Source of the DNA: Nocardioides sp. InS609-2
Lineage (GTDB): Bacteria > Actinomycetota > Actinomycetes > Propionibacteriales > Nocardioidaceae
DNA length: 64,000 bases
Reading direction: 5' to 3'
Assembly (NCBI RefSeq): GCF_023208195.1
Contig: NZ_CP060034.1
Coordinates: 4,340,001-4,404,000, forward strand
Within the stretch, counting starts at the first letter, position 1, and every line of letters begins with the position of its first letter. A program made the position numbers and the translations under genes. Of this stretch, positions 25,851 through 34,785 are shown one piece after another. The notes under the pieces were generated by a model that was not told where the DNA came from, ran no database searches, and saw nothing but the letters and a program-made list of their open reading frames with translations.

Positions 25851-27004
25851 GTACGACGACCGGAGCCGACGCTGCCACGCGCACCCACCTCCCGAGGCCC
25901 GACGACGATGCCGCGCCCGCGCTGCCCAGGCCCGGTCTCGGCCGGCCGACGGCCGAGGAGCGTTTCATCGCGGTCGGCTCGTGGCTCGGCGCGTTCGCCC
26001 TGGCTTGGCTCGTCACTCAGCGCCTCCTGCCCGTTGGCGGACCGGCCTGGCTGCTCGTCGTGTGGCTGGTGCTCGGCCTGGTGCTGACCGCGGTCACCAG
26101 CGCCATCGGGGGCACGCGTGTCGACGTGGTCGACCGCGTGGTGACGGGCCTCGTCACCACGGGCGCGCTCGTCGTCGGCGCGGCCCTTGTCAGCACTGTC
26201 GTCTTCGTGGTCTACCGCGGCTGGCAGCCGTTGTTGCACCTCAACTTCTTCATAGACGACATGTCCGGCGTCGGCCCGCGCGACCCGTTCGAGCGCGGCG
26301 GAATCCTGCATGCGATCGCTGGCTCGATGTTCCAGCTCGCCATCGCCATCGCCATCACACTCCCGCTCGGCATCGGCACCGCGGTGTTCATGACCGAGGT
26401 GGGTGGCCGCTTCGCCCAGGTCGTCCGCACCATCGTCGAGGCCATGACCGCCCTGCCCTCGATCGTTGCGGGGTTGTTCATCTACACGGTCCTCATCGTG
26501 GCGGTCGGCTTTCCCCGGTCGGGGTTCGCTGCCGCCATGGCACTGAGCGTGATGATGCTTCCGATCATCGCCCGCGCGGCCGACGTGGTCCTCCGGGTCG
26601 TGCCCGGCGGCCTCCGCGAGGCCAGCCTGGCGCTGGGGGCCAGCCGCTGGCGGACCGTGTGGCACGTCGTACTCCCAACCGCGCGTCCCGGTCTGGCGAC
26701 CGCACTGATCCTGGGTGTCGCCCGCGGCGTGGGCGAGACCTCACCGGTGCTGCTGACGTCGGGCGCCGCGTCGTTCGTGGTCCTCAACCCCACCGACGGG
26801 GTGATGAACTCACTGCCACTGTTCATCTTCACCGGGGCGCGCAGCCCAGAGCCGATGATGATCGAGCGTGCCTTCTCCGCCGCCACCGTGCTCCTCGTGC
26901 TCGTGCTGGCCCTGTTCGTCATTGCCCGGCTGATCGCCCGCCCCCGCACCGGCGCGCGCCGCCGCTTCCGCCATACCCCCACTCTGTCCAGGGAGACCCG
27001 ATGA
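25847..27004 (+). CDS. pstA: Phosphate ABC transporter permease PstA
   Basis: A 385-aa permease with an extended cytosolic N-terminus (about 45 residues, Pro- and Asp-rich) and two extra helices before the usual six. The EAA loop is LREASLALGASRWRTVWHVVLP, followed by GVARGVGETSPVLLTSG. Together with PstC it forms the translocation path. ATGA overlap with pstC, and its stop overlaps the substrate-binding gene. Confidence 0.93.
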   Translation: MSTTTGADAATRTHLPRPDDDAAPALPRPGLGRPTAEERFIAVGSWLGAFALAWLVTQRLLPVGGPAWLLVVWLVLGLVLTAVTSAIGGTRVDVVDRVVTGLVTTGALVVGAALVSTVVFVVYRGWQPLLHLNFFIDDMSGVGPRDPFERGGILHAIAGSMFQLAIAIAITLPLGIGTAVFMTEVGGRFAQVVRTIVEAMTALPSIVAGLFIYTVLIVAVGFPRSGFAAAMALSVMMLPIIARAADVVLRVVPGGLREASLALGASRWRTVWHVVLPTARPGLATALILGVARGVGETSPVLLTSGAASFVVLNPTDGVMNSLPLFIFTGARSPEPMMIERAFSAATVLLVLVLALFVIARLIARPRTGARRRFRHTPTLSRETR

Positions 27005-28656
27005 CCCGCCCGCTCCGCCTCCTGCTCGGTCTCGTGCTGGTGGCGCTGCTGCCCGGCCTCGGGGTCGCCCACGCCGACGACGGCGCCCCGGTGGCCCGTG
27101 CCGCGTACGCCCAGATCGAGGGTTCCGGCAGCACCTGGTCGGAGGTGATCGTCCAGCAGTGGATCTCCGACGTCGACGCGCTCGGCATGAAGGTGACCTA
27201 CAACGGCGGTGGCTCGTCGCAGGGACGCAAGAACTTCTCCCAGAACGTCACCGACTTCGGCATCTCCGAGATCCCCTACCCGGGCGTCGACGAGTTCGGC
27301 AACGCCGACAACTCCAACGGCCGCGAGTACGCCTACCTGCCGATCGTGGCCGGAGGAACCGCGTTCACCTACCAGCTCAAGATCGGCAACGAGCTGGTCC
27401 GCAACCTGCGGCTCTCCGGCGAGACGCTCGTCAAGATCTTCACCAACCAGATCACCAACTGGAACGACCCGGCCATCGCCGCGGACAACAACGGCCGCGC
27501 ATTCCCGTCGCTGCCGATCACGCCGGTCGTCCGCTCCGACGGCTCGGGCACGACCGCCCAGCTCACCACCTGGATGGACAGTGAGTACGGCTCGCTCTGG
27601 CAGGGCTACTACGGGCGCAGCGGCTACACGTCGTACTACCCGCGCAAGGGCCGGATGATCGCCCAGTCCGGCTCCGACCAGGTGATGAACACGATCTCGG
27701 GCTTCGCCGGCAACGGCACCATCGGGTACGTCGAGTACTCCTACCCCCTCAACAAGGACTATCCGGTCGTCAAGGTGCTGAACAAGGGCGGCTACTACGT
27801 GGAGCCGACTCAGTACAACGTCGCCGTCGCGCTGACGAAGGCGAAGATCAACCAGGACAAGTCATCTCAGCTCTACCTGACGCAGATCCTCGACGATGTC
27901 TACCGCTCGACCGATCCACGCGCCTACCCGCTGTCGTCCTACAGCTACATGCTCGTCCCGACCGGCGCGGACGACCAGCGAATGTCGACCGCCAAGCGGC
28001 AGACGCTGGGCGACTTCATGTACTACTCGCTGTGCGAGGGGCAGTCGAAGGCCGGCCCGTACGGCTATTCTCCGCTGCCGCTGAACCTCGTGCAGGCGGG
28101 CTTCCAGCAGCTGGCCCTGCTCAAGCAGGCGGACCCGGCCGTCGACCTGACCAACCGAGACGTCACCAAGTGCAACAACCCGACGTTCGTGGGTGGCGAC
28201 CTCAAGCGCAACAAGCTCGCCGAGATCGCGCCCAAGCCCGCCGCGTGCGACAAGCTCGGCGCCGGTCCCTGCGGCACCGTCACTGGCACCGGCGAGCCCT
28301 CGACCGACGAGTCGGGTGCCCCGGGCACCGAGGGTGGCAAGGGCAAGGGCGGCAAGAAGGGCGCCACGCAACCCAGTGGCCCGACTTCTGCGCCACCACC
28401 GGGGACGCCCGTCATCGACCCGGTCACAGGCGAGGCCGTGCCTGGCGGGACGCCGATCGCCGCGGCGACGGGGACCGACCCGGCGGGGACAGCGGCGTCC
28501 GACCCCATCTACGCGACGCCCACCGAGCTGGCCGCCGACCGGCCGACGGACCGCAAGGCCTTCGGTTGGCTCGCGGTGCTCGAGCTACTCGCCCTCATCC
28601 TGGTGCCCGGAGCGGTCGCGGCAACACGCGCCCGCCGCAAGGCAGCGGCCCGATGA
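27001..28656 (+). CDS. pstS: Membrane-anchored PstS-type phosphate-binding protein
   Basis: A 551-aa exported protein. A signal peptide (about residues 1-26, ending AHADD) precedes a PstS domain (about 35-410) with GSGSTW, the phosphate-binding motif RSDGSGTTAQLTTWM, and LSSYSYMLVPT. It then has a Gly/Pro/Thr-rich linker (about 430-510) and a C-terminal transmembrane helix followed by RARRK. Usual PstS is a lipoprotein or soluble, so a C-terminal anchor is unusual. The anchor plus basic tail resembles a sorting signal, but no LPxTG is present. Coupled to pstA and the next gene. Confidence 0.88.
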   Translation: MTRPLRLLLGLVLVALLPGLGVAHADDGAPVARAAYAQIEGSGSTWSEVIVQQWISDVDALGMKVTYNGGGSSQGRKNFSQNVTDFGISEIPYPGVDEFGNADNSNGREYAYLPIVAGGTAFTYQLKIGNELVRNLRLSGETLVKIFTNQITNWNDPAIAADNNGRAFPSLPITPVVRSDGSGTTAQLTTWMDSEYGSLWQGYYGRSGYTSYYPRKGRMIAQSGSDQVMNTISGFAGNGTIGYVEYSYPLNKDYPVVKVLNKGGYYVEPTQYNVAVALTKAKINQDKSSQLYLTQILDDVYRSTDPRAYPLSSYSYMLVPTGADDQRMSTAKRQTLGDFMYYSLCEGQSKAGPYGYSPLPLNLVQAGFQQLALLKQADPAVDLTNRDVTKCNNPTFVGGDLKRNKLAEIAPKPAACDKLGAGPCGTVTGTGEPSTDESGAPGTEGGKGKGGKKGATQPSGPTSAPPPGTPVIDPVTGEAVPGGTPIAAATGTDPAGTAASDPIYATPTELAADRPTDRKAFGWLAVLELLALILVPGAVAATRARRKAAAR

Positions 28657-31211
28657 GCGCGCGACTGAACGCGGTGCGGTTCGCCGTGGGCCTGGGCATC
28701 CTCGCCATGGCGCCTCTCGTGATCGTCAGCGCTGACGGTCAGTCGGCGGCTGCGGAGCCCGACCGGACGCCGTACACGCAAACGAAGCACCTGACCCGCA
28801 GCTTCATCTCCGACGGCGAGGAGCTGGTCGTCGACGAGCGAGACGTGACGGTCAGCGCCGACCGCACCACCGACCTCCGCGGTCGCGAGCGGATCAACAT
28901 CTCGTGGACAGGCGCGCACCCGACGGGCGGTCGCACCGCGAGCCCTTACGGGGAGCAGGGTCTGCTGCAGGAGTACCCCGTGGTGATCCTCCAGTGCCGA
29001 GGGGTCGACGACCCGACGCTGCCGCCGGAGAAGCAGCTCTCGCCGTCGACGTGCTGGACGTCCACGCGCCAGCAGCGCAGCCAGCTGGTGGACGAGAGCT
29101 CTGCCGTCTGGCGCCACGACCTGTACGCCGCCGAGGCTGATCGCGCGGCCAAGACCGGTCTGTCCCCCCTCCCACCGGAGTGCAACGACGTCGAGACCTT
29201 CTCCACGCACGTCACGCCGTTCATCGCCGCGAACGGGACGGTGTTCCCGTCCTGCACGGCCGAGACGATGGCGCCCGAAGCTGCTGTCGGTGCGGCGTTC
29301 CCGCCGGCCGAGCAGGCGGCGTACACCGACGTCGCCGGCAACGGCGCGGTGAAGTTCGAGGTTCGCAGCGCCGTCGAGAACGAGTCGCTCGGCTGCTCCG
29401 ACACGGTGGCCTGCTCCATCGTGGTGATCCCGATCCAGGGACTCTCCTGCGCCGATGACGACCGCGAGTGCCGCAAGGCCGGCCGCTTCGAGTCCGGCGC
29501 GAGCAACTTCGCCAACGAGGGCGTCGACGCAAGCGTGTCGCCCTCGCTGTGGTGGGCCGAGTCCAACTGGCGCAACCGCTTCTCGATTCCGGTGACCTTC
29601 GGGCTCCCGCCCGACGCGTGCAACGTCCTCGACAGCCGCGCGCCGACCGGCTTCTACGGCTCCGAGCTGATGGCGCAGGCGGCTCTGCAGTGGTCGCCGG
29701 CGTACTGCCTTCGCAAGGACCGCTTCAAGTTCCAGCACAACAAGATGTCCGACGAGGCAGCCTTCGCCCTGATGGAGAACGGCGGGGGAGCGGCCGCCCT
29801 GGTCTCCGGCGCGCACAAGCGACGCGGCGAGGACCCGGTCGCTTACGCACCGACCGCCGTCACCGGCTTCACCATCGCCTACGTCATCGACCGACCGGAC
29901 AATGCCGGCGAGCTGACCGACCTCAGGCTGACGCCGCGGCTGCTGGCCAAGCTCCTCACACAGTCGTACGTCGGCAGCGAGCGCGGCGCCGGCCACCCCG
30001 GCATGTCGGGCAACCCGTCCTCGATCAACCTCGACCCGGAGTTCCAGCAGCTGAACCCCGGGCTCGACCTGGTCCCGCGCGAGGCGGCCTCGGTCCTGCT
30101 CTCGCTCTCGGAGGCCAGTGACGTCATCGACACGCTGACCGGCTACATCGCGCAGGACAAGGACGCAGCGGCCTTCATCGCCGGCAAGCCCGATCCGTGG
30201 GGCATGGCGATCAACCCGGCGTACAAGAAGATCAAGCTGCCCCGCTCGGAGTGGCCGCTGCTCGACAGCTACGTGCCGCCGAGCAATCAGGAGTGCTACC
30301 AGCAGAACCCGTCGCCGTACTTCACCCAGCTCGCGGCGCCCGTCACGTCCATGCGCAAGATCGCCGAGGCGGTGCTCGACTCCTGGCCCAACGTGCAGAC
30401 GAAGTGCGACCGCTCGACCACGTCCGACCCGTGGCGGATCGGCCGCATCGACCGACAAGGTGTTGGCGCCCGCTTCATGCTCGGTGTGGTCAGCCTTGGC
30501 GATGCCCGCCGCTTCGGACTGCGTGAGGCCGAGCTGGCCACCACCAAGGGAGCGTTCGTGGCGCCCACTCAGGCCGCCATGGCCAAGGCCGTGTCTGTTG
30601 CCAGCCCGCCGAAGAAGGACGGGCAGCCGTTCGGCCTCGACGTCACCGACGTCGTGAAGTCCCGCTCCGCCTACCCCGGCACGATGGTGGTCTACACCGC
30701 CGCTCGCACGTCCGGGCTGGAAAAGGGTGACGCAGCCAAGGTGGCGGAGTTCATCGACGTCGCCACCTCGGAGGGGCAGCAGCCAGGGTCCGGCAACGGT
30801 GAGCTGCCCGAGGGCTACCTTCCGCTGGCGAAGTCGGGTCCGACCGCGCCGCTGCTCAAGCAGGCCCACGCCGTGGCCGCGAGCATCAAGGAGCAGGAGC
30901 CCGTCCCCGCCGACGAGGAGCCCTCCGGGGGTGACGGCGACGCAGGCGGGCAGGGCGGCGACACACCCGAGGTGACCGTGCCCGATGACGTCCCCGCCGG
31001 GCCGCTGCCCTCCTCAGGCTCCAAGCCGAAGGACGAAAAGACTGTCGCGGCGGAGCACGCCAAGACGGAGCCGGTGGTCATGCCCGACACGCTTCTGGTG
31101 AGCTCCGAGGTCGCGGGGGGTCTGATCCCGGTGCTGTTGGGCATCGTCGTGATCGGCGCTGTGTGCGCCGGCCTGCTCCGTGTGTCCCTGGGTCGGCGGA
31201 GGTCTCGGTGA
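28653..31211 (+). CDS. Large anchored PstS-like extracellular protein
   Basis: An 852-aa protein with an N-terminal signal peptide (about residues 1-35), a Cys-containing N-terminal domain (about 50-330, with Cys at VVILQCRG, STCWTS, PPECND, PSCTAE, LGCSDT, TVACS, LSCADD and DRECRK), and a second region (about 340-760) that follows the layout of a substrate-binding protein (TAVTGFTIAYVID, LTPRLLAKLLTQSY, SAYPGTMVVYTAA). It ends with an acidic/Pro linker and a C-terminal helix plus RRRSR. I do not recognise a characterised homologue. Coupled by 4-bp overlaps to pstS and the sortase-like gene, so probably part of a surface phosphate-capture complex. Confidence 0.75.
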   Translation: MSARLNAVRFAVGLGILAMAPLVIVSADGQSAAAEPDRTPYTQTKHLTRSFISDGEELVVDERDVTVSADRTTDLRGRERINISWTGAHPTGGRTASPYGEQGLLQEYPVVILQCRGVDDPTLPPEKQLSPSTCWTSTRQQRSQLVDESSAVWRHDLYAAEADRAAKTGLSPLPPECNDVETFSTHVTPFIAANGTVFPSCTAETMAPEAAVGAAFPPAEQAAYTDVAGNGAVKFEVRSAVENESLGCSDTVACSIVVIPIQGLSCADDDRECRKAGRFESGASNFANEGVDASVSPSLWWAESNWRNRFSIPVTFGLPPDACNVLDSRAPTGFYGSELMAQAALQWSPAYCLRKDRFKFQHNKMSDEAAFALMENGGGAAALVSGAHKRRGEDPVAYAPTAVTGFTIAYVIDRPDNAGELTDLRLTPRLLAKLLTQSYVGSERGAGHPGMSGNPSSINLDPEFQQLNPGLDLVPREAASVLLSLSEASDVIDTLTGYIAQDKDAAAFIAGKPDPWGMAINPAYKKIKLPRSEWPLLDSYVPPSNQECYQQNPSPYFTQLAAPVTSMRKIAEAVLDSWPNVQTKCDRSTTSDPWRIGRIDRQGVGARFMLGVVSLGDARRFGLREAELATTKGAFVAPTQAAMAKAVSVASPPKKDGQPFGLDVTDVVKSRSAYPGTMVVYTAARTSGLEKGDAAKVAEFIDVATSEGQQPGSGNGELPEGYLPLAKSGPTAPLLKQAHAVAASIKEQEPVPADEEPSGGDGDAGGQGGDTPEVTVPDDVPAGPLPSSGSKPKDEKTVAAEHAKTEPVVMPDTLLVSSEVAGGLIPVLLGIVVIGAVCAGLLRVSLGRRRSR

Positions 31212-32182
31212 CGCACCTTCTCGACCGCCCCACGGCGGTCGCCCGACGCCTCACGCGTGTCCCGCTCCGGGCTCGAGCCGGTCGGGTTCCGGGGATCGCG
31301 CCCAAGCGAGCACCGGCTCCTCGTCCGCCAGCCGGCCCTCCCCGCCAGGGTGAGCGGGCCGTCTCCATGGTGTCCACGACGGCGTTGATGCTGGTGCTGG
31401 TGGGCGCTTGGGTCCTTGCCCAGATGCTGTTCCTCGGCGGACTGTCGCAGCAGCGCGACCAGGCGCGGCTGTACGTCGAGTTCCGTGAGCAGCTCGCGGC
31501 CGCGACGGCGCCCATCGGCCCGGTGACGTCGCTGGGCGACCCGGTCGCCCTCCTCTCGATCCCATCCCTCGGGGTCGAGCAGGTCGTCGTCGAGGGCACG
31601 GCCTCCGGCGACCTGCTGTCCGGTCCGGGGCACCAGCGCAACACCGTGCTGCCCGGGCAGCTCGGCACCTCGGTGGTGATGGGCCGCGCCGCGTCGTACG
31701 GCGGTCCGTTCGGTGACATCGCGACCCTGCAGGAGGGCGACGTCATCGACGTCGTCACAGCGCAGGGGCGCCAGGAGTTCGCTGTGCTCGGCGTACGTCG
31801 CGCCGGCGAACCGCTGCCGCAGCCGCGCCCGGCCACAGCTGCCCGGATGGTCCTCGTCAGCGCCGTGGGTCGTGGCCAGCTGGCGGCCGTGGCGCCGTCG
31901 GAGGTCGTCTACGTCGACGCCGAGGCCCAGAAGGCGTTCCCCGCTCCTCCCGGCCTGCCGACGGCCATCCCCGATTCCGAGCAGGCGATGGCCACGGAGC
32001 CCGGAGCACTGCCGCTCCTTGCCCTGTGCCTGGCCCTGCTCCTGGCGATGACGCTCGGTGTCATCGCCGCGCGTCAGCGTTGGTCCACCGCCCTCGTGTG
32101 GGTGATCGCGACCCCGGTCGTGATCGCCGTGGCCTGGGTGACCACCGACGTGGTGATGCGGCTGTTGCCCAACCTGCTCTGA
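31208..32182 (+). CDS. Sortase-fold membrane protein lacking catalytic residues
   Basis: A 324-aa protein with an N-terminal helix (about residues 52-75), a sortase-like beta-barrel (about 105-235) and two C-terminal helices (about 260-320). The layout matches class E sortases (LSIPSLGVEQVVVEG, GTSVVMGRAASYGGPF, LQEGDVIDVVTAQG). However, the catalytic His of the usual AGH motif is Arg (MGRAAS), and the TLTTC Cys position reads VLVSAVGRG. The only Cys is in a transmembrane helix. It should be unable to transpeptidate; perhaps a scaffold for the neighbouring anchored proteins. GTG 31208 overlaps the upstream stop. Confidence 0.75.
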   Translation: MTHLLDRPTAVARRLTRVPLRARAGRVPGIAPKRAPAPRPPAGPPRQGERAVSMVSTTALMLVLVGAWVLAQMLFLGGLSQQRDQARLYVEFREQLAAATAPIGPVTSLGDPVALLSIPSLGVEQVVVEGTASGDLLSGPGHQRNTVLPGQLGTSVVMGRAASYGGPFGDIATLQEGDVIDVVTAQGRQEFAVLGVRRAGEPLPQPRPATAARMVLVSAVGRGQLAAVAPSEVVYVDAEAQKAFPAPPGLPTAIPDSEQAMATEPGALPLLALCLALLLAMTLGVIAARQRWSTALVWVIATPVVIAVAWVTTDVVMRLLPNLL

Positions 32183-32249
32183 CCGGGCCCACCGGGCGTC
32201 GGTGCTCCACCTGCACGACCACAACCAACACACACGAAAAGGAATCCAG

Positions 32250-33845
32250 ATGTCTGTTCGCAGGCTCTTCGCGGGCGTGGCCACCACGTCCCTCGTCGTC
32301 GCGTCGTGGGCCGTGATGGCCCCCGCCCAGGCCGACCCGTCCGCCGTGCCGAACCTCGGTGACGTCGTCGGTGTCGGCTCCGACACCTCCATGTATGCCG
32401 TGACCTACCTCGCCGACGGCAAGGACGGCGTCGCGGGCTACAACGCCGGCAAGACCACCGGACGGCTGATGTCCTTCGACGCGGCCATCAAGGACGCCGG
32501 TGGCACGCAGACCAACTCGACCACCGTGGTCCTCCAGGAGACCCACGCCGCGGTCAACCGGCCCAACGGCTCCGGTGCCGGCAAGAGCACGCTGTACGGC
32601 GCGGGCAACAACCCCGACGTCGACTTCGCCCGTTCCTCCTCGGCCATCAGCGCCACCGAGAAGTCCAATGGTCTGTTCGCGTTCCCCTTCGCCAAAGACA
32701 ACCTGGCGCTCGCCACCGCCACCACGTCGAACGCGCCGGCCACGATCAGCTCGGCCGACATGGTGAAGATCTACAGCGGCGTAGTCACCAACTGGAGCCA
32801 GCTCGGCGGCTCGGCGGGCCTGATCGCCCCCAAGATCCCGCAGACTGGATCGGGCACGCGCGACTTCTTCGTGGCCCAGCTCAAGGCCGCCAACGGTGGC
32901 ACGGACGTCACCCTGGCGCCCAGTGTCACCGAGGTGCAGGAGCACGATGACGCGCCGATCAAGGCCGACCCGAATGCGGTCGCGCCGTTCTCGGTGGGTC
33001 GTGCCGGTCTGCTCGGCACGCTGCGCATCGAGGGTGGCTTCACGGCCGCTCGCGCCCTCTACAACGTCGTCCGTCAGGCCGATGTGGCCAAGGCGGAGAT
33101 CATATCGATCTTCGGCGAGAGCGGGTTCGTCTGCTCGGCAGCCGCCAAGCCGCTGATCGCCAAGGCCGGCTTCGAGCAGCTCCTGCCCCGCACCCAGGGC
33201 GGCGCCTGCGGCGTCCCGACCCAGGACCCGGCCACCAACCTGGCTGTCCAGCAGGTGGCCACCACCACGTCGGTCGTGGGTTCCTCGGCCGCGGCGGGTG
33301 CCCTCAAGCTCACCGCGACCGTCGGTGCCGCCACTGCCCCAGACGGCATCGTGAGCTTCTTCCTCGACGGTGCGGCGGCGGCGGCCGGTTCGGCCCCCAT
33401 CACCGGGGGCAAGGCGACCAAGGATCTCTCCGGGATCGCCGCAGGCAACCACACGGTCGTCGCGAAGTTCGCCCCGAGCGCCAACTCGGTGTTCGCGGCG
33501 TCGCAGTCCGCGCCGACGGTCGTCACCGTGGTGGCAGTCGCGCCGGTTCCCGCAGTCAAGGCCACGTCGAAGGTCGCTGAGTCCTTCAAGTCGAAGGTCA
33601 AGTCCGGCAAGCGCGCCAAGGGCGTCGTGACCATCACGACGTCCGTCGCCGGCCGCGTCGCCACCGGCAAGGTCACGATCAAGCTCAAGAAGAAGGTCGT
33701 CGGCACGGGCACGCTCAAGGGCGGCAAGGTGACGATCAAGCTCAAGCCCCTTCCGAAGGGCAAGAACAAGCTGAAGGTCAGCTACGTCTCGGGTTCCGCC
33801 ACGGTCGGCGGCGGCACCAAGACGTTCACGATCAAGCAGCTGTGA
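32250..33845 (+). CDS. Secreted PstS-like protein with Ig-like repeat and basic C-terminus
   Basis: A 531-aa protein. It has a signal peptide (about residues 1-29, ending APAQA) and a PstS-like domain (about 35-335) with VGSDTSM, MVKIYSGVVTNWSQLGG and the ligand motif TGSGTRDFFVAQL. An Ig-like domain follows (about 345-435: VGAATAPDGIVSFFLDG and GNHTVVAKFAPS). The C-terminal domain is Lys-rich (KVTIKLKKKVVGTGTLKGGK), resembling a cell-wall-binding beta domain. No transmembrane anchor is seen. A good ribosome site (AAAGGA) precedes ATG 32250. Third PstS-like protein of the operon. Confidence 0.82.
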   Translation: MSVRRLFAGVATTSLVVASWAVMAPAQADPSAVPNLGDVVGVGSDTSMYAVTYLADGKDGVAGYNAGKTTGRLMSFDAAIKDAGGTQTNSTTVVLQETHAAVNRPNGSGAGKSTLYGAGNNPDVDFARSSSAISATEKSNGLFAFPFAKDNLALATATTSNAPATISSADMVKIYSGVVTNWSQLGGSAGLIAPKIPQTGSGTRDFFVAQLKAANGGTDVTLAPSVTEVQEHDDAPIKADPNAVAPFSVGRAGLLGTLRIEGGFTAARALYNVVRQADVAKAEIISIFGESGFVCSAAAKPLIAKAGFEQLLPRTQGGACGVPTQDPATNLAVQQVATTTSVVGSSAAAGALKLTATVGAATAPDGIVSFFLDGAAAAAGSAPITGGKATKDLSGIAAGNHTVVAKFAPSANSVFAASQSAPTVVTVVAVAPVPAVKATSKVAESFKSKVKSGKRAKGVVTITTSVAGRVATGKVTIKLKKKVVGTGTLKGGKVTIKLKPLPKGKNKLKVSYVSGSATVGGGTKTFTIKQL

Positions 33846-33850
33846 GACCA

Positions 33851-33887
33851 GCGGGCCCGGGCGTTTGCTGACGCAGCCCGGGCCCGC
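33851..33887 (+). terminator. Hairpin between the PstS-Ig gene and pstB
   Basis: Perfect 12-bp stem (GCGGGCCCGGGC with GCCCGGGCCCGC) around a 13-nt loop, no T-run after it. Placed 6 bp after the stop codon and 31 bp before pstB, it may lower pstB expression relative to the binding-protein genes, or protect the upstream mRNA end. Confidence 0.65.
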
Positions 33888-33918
33888 TACCCGCACCATT
33901 CACCAAGAGAAGGCACCC

Positions 33919-34785
33919 ATGACCTCCGCATCCTCCCCGTACGCCGACGCGACGACCGTGCTGCCGCCGGTCCCGTCGTACTCCCCGGCAGACGGCGTGA
34001 ACACCTCCGCCCTCGCCGAGATCGAGGCACGCGGGATCACTGCATGGTTCGGCCAGCACAAGGTCCTCGACCGTGTCTCGCTGACGATGCCGGCCGGCGG
34101 GATCACGGCCCTCATCGGCCCGTCGGGATGCGGCAAGTCCACGTTCCTGCGGATCCTCAACCGGATGCACGAGCTGGTGCCGTCCGCGGCCCTGGCCGGG
34201 GAGGTGCTGCTCGATGGCGTCGACATCTACGACCCCCAGCGCAAGATCACCGACGCCCGTCGCAGCATCGGCATGGTGTTCCAGAAACCGAACCCGTTCC
34301 CGGCGATGTCGATTCGCGAGAACGTCATCGCGGGACTGAAACTGACGGGCACCAGGGCCTCTCGCAGTGCCAAGGAGGAGCTGGTCGAGCAGTGCCTCGT
34401 GCGCGCCGGGCTGTGGAACGAGGTCAAGGAGAGGCTCGACGCGGCCGGCGGTGGGCTCTCCGGGGGCCAGCAGCAGCGGCTCTGCATCGCCCGCTCGCTC
34501 GCGATCAGGCCGCGCGTGCTGCTCATGGACGAACCGTGCTCGGCGCTGGACCCGACCTCGACGCGCGTGATCGAGGAGACCATGAAGGAGCTGGCGAAGG
34601 AGGTCACCATCGTCATCGTGACCCACAACATGCAGCAGGCAGCCCGGGTCTCCGACACCTGCGCGTTCTTCCTCGCGTCGCACAGCACGCCGGGCGTGAT
34701 CGTCGAGCACGGCGACACAACCGCGATGTTCACTCATCCCCAGGACCAGCGCACCTCTGACTACGTGAACGGCCGGTTCGGGTGA
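33919..34785 (+). CDS. pstB: Phosphate ABC transporter ATP-binding protein
   Basis: A 288-aa ATPase energising PstCA. Walker A is GPSGCGKST (about residue 75), the signature is LSGGQQQRLCIARSLA, Walker B is VLLMDEPCSALDPTS, and the H-loop is VTHNMQQA. The MVFQKPNPFPAMSI Q-loop is typical of PstB. An unusual 35-residue Ser/Pro-rich N-terminal extension precedes the ABC domain. Its stop overlaps the GTG of the transglycosylase gene. Confidence 0.93.
   Translation: MTSASSPYADATTVLPPVPSYSPADGVNTSALAEIEARGITAWFGQHKVLDRVSLTMPAGGITALIGPSGCGKSTFLRILNRMHELVPSAALAGEVLLDGVDIYDPQRKITDARRSIGMVFQKPNPFPAMSIRENVIAGLKLTGTRASRSAKEELVEQCLVRAGLWNEVKERLDAAGGGLSGGQQQRLCIARSLAIRPRVLLMDEPCSALDPTSTRVIEETMKELAKEVTIVIVTHNMQQAARVSDTCAFFLASHSTPGVIVEHGDTTAMFTHPQDQRTSDYVNGRFG

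Noticed and set aside
28509..30869. 786-codon minus-strand open frame opposite the large PstS-like gene
   Set aside because: Leu/Arg/Gly-rich shadow with no domains. The plus strand carries a signal peptide, Cys pattern and operon overlaps.
32061..33899. 612-codon minus-strand open frame opposite the PstS-Ig gene
   Set aside because: Shadow frame of repetitive Gly/Arg composition; the coding strand is clear.
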